Source of the DNA: Myrica gale
Taxonomy: Eukaryota; Streptophyta; Magnoliopsida; Fagales; Myricaceae
Direction: 5' to 3'
NCBI GenBank assembly: GCA_963930655.1
Contig: OZ005600.1
Location: forward strand, 15,716,501 to 15,780,500
Length of the DNA stretch: 64,000 nt
In this document: piece after piece, positions 59,915 through 64,000 of the stretch
How the letters are laid out: every line of letters starts with the position of its first letter
Position numbering within the stretch: the first letter of the stretch is position 1
Translations under genes and position numbers: made by a program
The notes under the pieces: generated by a model
What the model was told of the DNA's origin: nothing
The model's input: only the letters and a program-made list of their open reading frames with translations
Databases searched by the model: none

Positions 59915-61170
59915 GTATATCTGTTTATCTGTGCGCATATATTGGGTGTTCTGTTATGTTATTCTGTTTCATAGGTTTTCTGGTTAGTGTCATTGGATTT
60001 TTGGATTTGTGGGTCATTTTACTTTATGGTTTCTGATATTGGTAGCTTAGTGAAAATCGCGGGGAAATTGTTGAAGCTGTTATTGATCTGGGGATACTTG
60101 CTTAGTTCTATTTTTCTGAAAATTAGAGTGTTGGAGATAGAGAGAGGGATTGTTAAAATATGAGATTCTGGTAGTAGGTTTTGTTAATCCAGACACAGAA
60201 AGAAGAAGGATCTCTTTGGACTTAGCTTGGTTGTAGAATCCCGTCGTTGACTGAATTGCGACTTCATTTCCTTGTAGCCCATATGTGCATTTCTAATATG
60301 TTGGCAACATTTAAGTCTGGAATTGCTCGAAGAGGATTCTTTTGATTTCTAATACTTAACTTTCCTTGTTTGAAAATTTTACTCCCATCAAACTGTGATG
60401 GCAGGGAACCTAACTCAAGGCCTGTTGCATCAGATTGCTGCAGGTAATTCTTATTCTCATTTTTATTTGGTTTTTGTGGAGCATTTGATAAATTCTTCCT
60501 AAATGCTGGAAATCTTGACAATGGAAACTATACTGCTGCTACAACATCAAATATGTAGTCATAAGGTCAATGTGAGTTGATTCTCATTGAGGATGATGAT
60601 GAGGTTTAGAATAAAAAATTAGAGCCTTCCAGGATGAAATTAAGCCACCATATATGTAATTATTTATTATAGTTCTCACATGATGTTTTCCATTGTAGGC
60701 AGTGGAAGAGGATGATGTTGATGCAGAGGAGGATGTTGATGATGCGTACAAGGAGAGAGATTTTAGTTGGACATTGATTATTCTGATGTATTTGAACATT
60801 TTATTGTTTAGTTATTTGTATCACTCTGTTTTAATTCTTTCTTGAATTGTAACTTGCTCTTCTTTATATTTAATTATATCAAAACTTATGTTTAGTGCAA
60901 GCAGTTGTTCCCTTTTTTTGTCTCTTAGTTTATTTACTTTAACTTTATTTTTTTGGGAGAATTCAAAAGAATTACCATGATAGAAATGCTCGCAAAAAAA
61001 CTATCGTAATAGAAACATAGTAAAAGATGAGAAAAAGCAAAGAAAACAACATTGGCCTTCAACAGCGTCTTTAAAACGCTGCCAAAAAACACATTGACCT
61101 TCATCAGCATTATTTTACCAACCTTTCCTAATGAAAAAAAGAGCTGACCTGCAAGAAACGCTGAAAAAAA
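59915..61170 (+). other. Downstream of the eL6 fragment, possible exon scraps
   Basis: At 60405..60443 a short stretch reads REPNSRPVASDCC before a GT donor, and at 60700..60790 an AG is followed by AVEEDDVDAEEDVDDAYKER. Both look exon-like, but I cannot assign them, and they are not eL6. The rest appears non-coding. Around 61060..61090 are AACAGCGTCTTTAAAACGCT motifs like those of the CACTA ends. Confidence 0.3.
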
Positions 61171-61171
61171 A

Positions 61172-61385
61172 CCCACTACTACAGTTCGGGTCTATCGTGA
61201 CGGTTTGCAAGACCGCCGCTAAAGATCAAATTTTCACCAGCTATCGCGCAAACTGCTACTATAGAACTATTGCGACGAAGCTGTCACTACGCGACTGCCG
61301 CTAAAAATCGCTGCTAAACTATAGCAGCGGCTTTTTGACCTTTAGCAGCGGTTTTTGACCGCTCCTAATGACCATTTTTTGGTCC
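61172..61385 (+). mobile_element. Second CACTA-type end
   Basis: Starts CCACTACTACAGTTCGG and is packed with inverted copies of a CCGCCGCTAAAG / TTTAGCAGCGG motif, the same subterminal theme as at 57650. It has the same orientation, so it is not the partner end of that element. Its right end was not located. Confidence 0.55.
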
Positions 61386-62103
61386 TCTTGGAACTCCACA
61401 CGAATATTAGGAGTTTGTACTAATACGATAGTAAAATAGTTTTCCAACTAGGGTAGTAATTTAATGTTTGGAGGGATACATTTTCATTCATGGAAGAACC
61501 ATATAAAGTGAGTGGATGTAAGTTTGAAACTAAATTATCGTTTGCAAGTAAGTTGTTGACTTAAATGATACTTAGGCTGAAACCTGGAGTATCGATTCAA
61601 GTGTTTAGGATTTGTTATTGTGTTTCCACCTCGATCAATGCATTTTTCAATTGGGCAAGATCTGTCCAAATACAGATTGCAAATACTATAAATACAAAGA
61701 ATTATGGTCCATTAATTAATTTGGAGATAAAATGAGTTTATGACCTTTAAAAAATGCAAATAGATCACAAAACAAAGGAATCTAAAGCGAATAAGTTGAA
61801 AAAGGTGAGAGGTTACCTCAAAGGTCGACAGCTAAGGAGTCGAAAAGCACGTAGCCTAGAAAAAAAAACAAGTAATGGAATAAATGGAGATAGAAACTGA
61901 AAGTAAATAAAAGTAGAAATAAAATAGTTATTTCTTTTCTGAAAATGAAAAGAAAAAGTATAACGTAAAAGCGACAGATTACTACTCTCTTTGTTAATTT
62001 TCTGGGTAACATGCGACTTTCATTGAGGAACTACGATCTGCTGCATAGAAAAGAAAAAGAAAAAGAAAAAGAAAACTACTATGCAAAAAACAAGTCATCA
62101 CAA
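61386..62103. other. Intergenic, no gene seen
   Basis: AT-rich, no coding or RNA feature recognised. Confidence 0.4.
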
Positions 62104-62300
62104 ACATTACAACAAATTTGAATTTTTTGGGACCCATTTTAAAATTCTTTCCCAAAAATAAGGGAAGAGTATTTTTCAGGACGGAAATTAAAACCGTCCT
62201 GAAAAGGTAAATTTTCATCCCAAAAAAATTTTATTATTTGGGACTGCACACACTTCAGTCCCAAAAAAGAGGATTTTTAGGGACAAATTTGTCCGTCCCT
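62104..62300 (+). mobile_element. Third CACTA-like end
   Basis: Starts CATTACAACAAATTTGAA, a one-base variant of a CACTACAACAAATT-type terminus. It continues with TTTGGGAC / GTCCCAAA and GGACGGAAATTAAAACCGTCC repeats typical of another CACTA subgroup. The paired end is not in view. Confidence 0.5.
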
Positions 62301-62307
62301 AAAACTC

Positions 62308-63062
62308 TGTTCGAACACACACATGACCGTTAGAACGGTTGCTAATCTTTTGAGACGAAACCTTGTTGCATCTCAAGAAAAATGTTGGAACGCTTATCAC
62401 TTACCATTCGAACACTTATCACTTTCTGTTGGAACGCTTCTAAATACTATTCGAACGAGGTTTGAAAGAAAATAAAAAAATTAAGTGCCTAAATTACCCC
62501 ATTTTTTCCGTTGGAACACTTTTATATACCGTTTGAATGAAAATAAAAAATTAAACGCCAAAATTATCAACTTTTTCCCGTTAGAACGTTTTTAAACACT
62601 ATTCGAACGCCTCAAGTGAAATCAAAATAAAAAGACGAAAATCAAGAGAGTGAAAGAGGAGAAGAAGGAGAAGGAAGAACAAGAAGGAGGAGGAGGAGAG
62701 AAGAAGAAGAAGAAGAAGAAGAAGAAGAAGAAGAAGAAGAAGAAGAAGAAGAAGAAGAAGAAGAAGGAGGAGGAGGAGGAGGAGGAGGAGGAGAAGAAGA
62801 AAAATAAGAGGAGAATAAGGAGGAGGAAAAAGAGAAGGAGATGACAAAGACGATTTTTTTTTTTTGCGGTGTTCGAACGGTTCATCCACCGTTAGAACAT
62901 AATAACGTTTTATTGTCTGACGAAAATTTGAACGGTCCACTGTTAGAACGGCTCGTCCACTATTAGAACGTTTGTATCCATTGGACGCAGCGTTTGAATG
63001 CGTTTGAACGGTTGCCGTTGGATGTAGCGTTCGTACGGTTGGAGGTACCATTCGAACAGTTG
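62308..63062. repeat. Array of degenerate GTTSGAACG motifs
   Basis: About twenty short motifs of the form GTTCGAACG, GTTGGAACG, GTTAGAACG or ATTCGAACG, in both orientations, occur over 750 bp. They are interrupted by a purine microsatellite. The core TTCGAA is palindromic. They directly follow the CACTA-like end at 62104 and may be its subterminal transposase-binding repeats. Confidence 0.6.
62638..62850 (+). repeat. Purine microsatellite (GAA/GGA)n
   Basis: A strand-asymmetric purine run of about 210 bp, with an almost pure GAA tract (62701..62765) followed by GGA repeats. It produces long artificial poly-Leu, poly-Phe and poly-Lys open frames that are not genes. Confidence 0.95.
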
Positions 63063-63321
63063 GCGTTTGATGTATTAAAGTACCACAACTTGTCACAAGG
63101 AATTATGGTGAGGATCTTTTCCAACAAGATCAGCCAAAGATAAAAGGAAATAAAAAAACAACCATTGTCATGAGGATCTTTTGCAACAAGCTTCAGCAAA
63201 GATATAAATAAATCAAAGTAATCGAGTATCCGTTGAAGCAAGACCATTGGTGAAAGATTAAAAAAGAGTCAAAATTGAAAGATGGAAAGAAGTTAAAGAA
63301 AAATGGAAAGAAATCAAAGCG
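63063..63321. other. No gene seen
   Basis: A-rich sequence with repeated AGGATCTTTTCCAACAAG / AGGATCTTTTGCAACAAG phrases and one copy of GTTGAAGCAAGACCATTG, which resembles the start of the following LTR. Confidence 0.4.
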
Positions 63322-64000
63322 TGTTGAAGCAAGACCCATTGTCGTTGCAAAAATCCAAAATAGAGGCAAAGTTGCTACAATTTATTAAAACGTCCAAATA
63401 GAATAGTGTTGCTTTTAAATGTAAGAATATAGTCTTTAAATATTTGAATTTCATAGAGTTAGTGCTCACGCTTGAAGAATAAAAAACAAAACATCCTTTA
63501 TTCTCTCAGATTCCTATTTTTCCTCTTAGTATCGGAGCCTTTGTGAGCACTTGACGCTTCAACCTCCATGCCTTCTCTATCTCTTAACGTTGGAAATATT
63601 ACCCTCAAGCTCACCCCTACCAATTATCCCTTGTGGCATGAACAAGCTCTCTCTCTCTCTCTCTTACGGAAAGTCAAGAACTAGTCAGTTATCTCACTGA
63701 TGAAGACCCAACCCCCCAAATTTACCACTTCCGCCCCAAACTCAAGCCTAGATGCAGAAAGCTCCACCCCAAAATTGACAACTGAATTCATCGCATGGCA
63801 AAAGTTCGATCGCCTTCTTCGTGGGTGGATCATTGGGACACTCTCTAAAGAAGCTCTCGGACTTGTTGTTGGCCTAGATACAACTTGATCCATATGGGAT
63901 GCTCTAAAAATGCGTATGCACAAAATTCACAAGAACGTGAATTTACACTACGACACAAGTGACTATTTTCGTAAAGATGATGACACAACTATTGGTGAAC
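63322..64000 (+). mobile_element. Ty1/copia retrotransposon, 5' part
   Basis: A short LTR (about 63322..63508) starts TGTTGAAGCAAGACCC and ends TTCTCTCA. Shortly after lies a primer-site match, TAGTATCGGAGC (63527..63538; usual form TGGTATCAGAGC). A gag-like frame follows. The element runs out of the window at 64000, so its 3' LTR and pol cannot be seen. Confidence 0.7.
63568..64000 (+). pseudogene. copia gag, broken
   Basis: Starts MPSLSLNVGNITLKLTPTNY then PLWHEQAL, the normal gag opening. It then runs into a CT microsatellite that shifts the frame. In the next frame LVSYLTDEDPTP, and in a third EFIAWQKFDRLLRGWIIGTL followed by SKEALGLVVGLDTT, match copia gag before a TGA. SIWDALKMRM and FRKDDDTTIGE follow in the same frame. 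The frameshifts and stop show a non-functional copy. Confidence 0.78.

Noticed and set aside
62308..63062. Regularly recurring short motifs suggesting a CRISPR-like array
   Set aside because: Spacing is irregular, repeats are 9 bp and degenerate in both orientations, and the genome is a plant.
62599..63096. A 165-codon minus frame with long poly-Leu (and poly-Phe and poly-Lys frames nearby)
   Set aside because: It is the translation of the GAA/GGA microsatellite, with no domain and no gene signals.

Overview
The window is nuclear DNA from a flowering plant, almost certainly a eudicot. The evidence is short exons with GT-AG introns, long AT-rich introns, plant L1, hAT, Mutator-like and copia relics, and proteins that match plant families closely. 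I cannot name the species. All exon models were made by eye from protein-family homology and splice signals, with no transcript evidence.

Two conserved housekeeping genes lie on the minus strand. The first is the 5' half of a DCAF13/SOF1-type WD40 gene (nine exons, 731..3776; the rest lies beyond position 1). The second is a complete 25-exon gene for the 26S proteasome base subunit RPN1 (13282..28491, 884 residues). RPN1 reads intact although its introns hold an L1 element with an inverted inner segment, a small LTR element, and several hairpin elements. A third minus-strand gene is an E6-like repeat protein (52673..53485) whose signal-peptide exon I could not find.

Most of the rest is mobile DNA. 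4.6-11.1 kb: small inverted-repeat elements, a hAT remnant with an 8-bp target duplication, and an old minus-strand L1. 28.7-39 kb: a MITE just upstream of RPN1, a probable solo LTR, and a 6.2-kb hAT element with decayed transposase that has itself been invaded. 39.5-45.1 kb: a tandem duplication carrying two dead MATE transporter fragments. 47-52.6 kb: an LTR relic, a 1.8-kb Pack-MULE-like element and MULE-type hairpins. 55-64 kb: short tandem repeats, copia LTR-like DNA, CACTA-type ends, a broken eL6 ribosomal protein exon, an array of GTTSGAACG-like motifs around a GAA microsatellite, and the start of a copia element leaving the window.

No operon-like or pathway clustering is visible. The genes are linked only by position. 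The main story is how many distinct transposon classes, many with readable target-site duplications, have built up around and inside an essential gene without breaking its reading frame.
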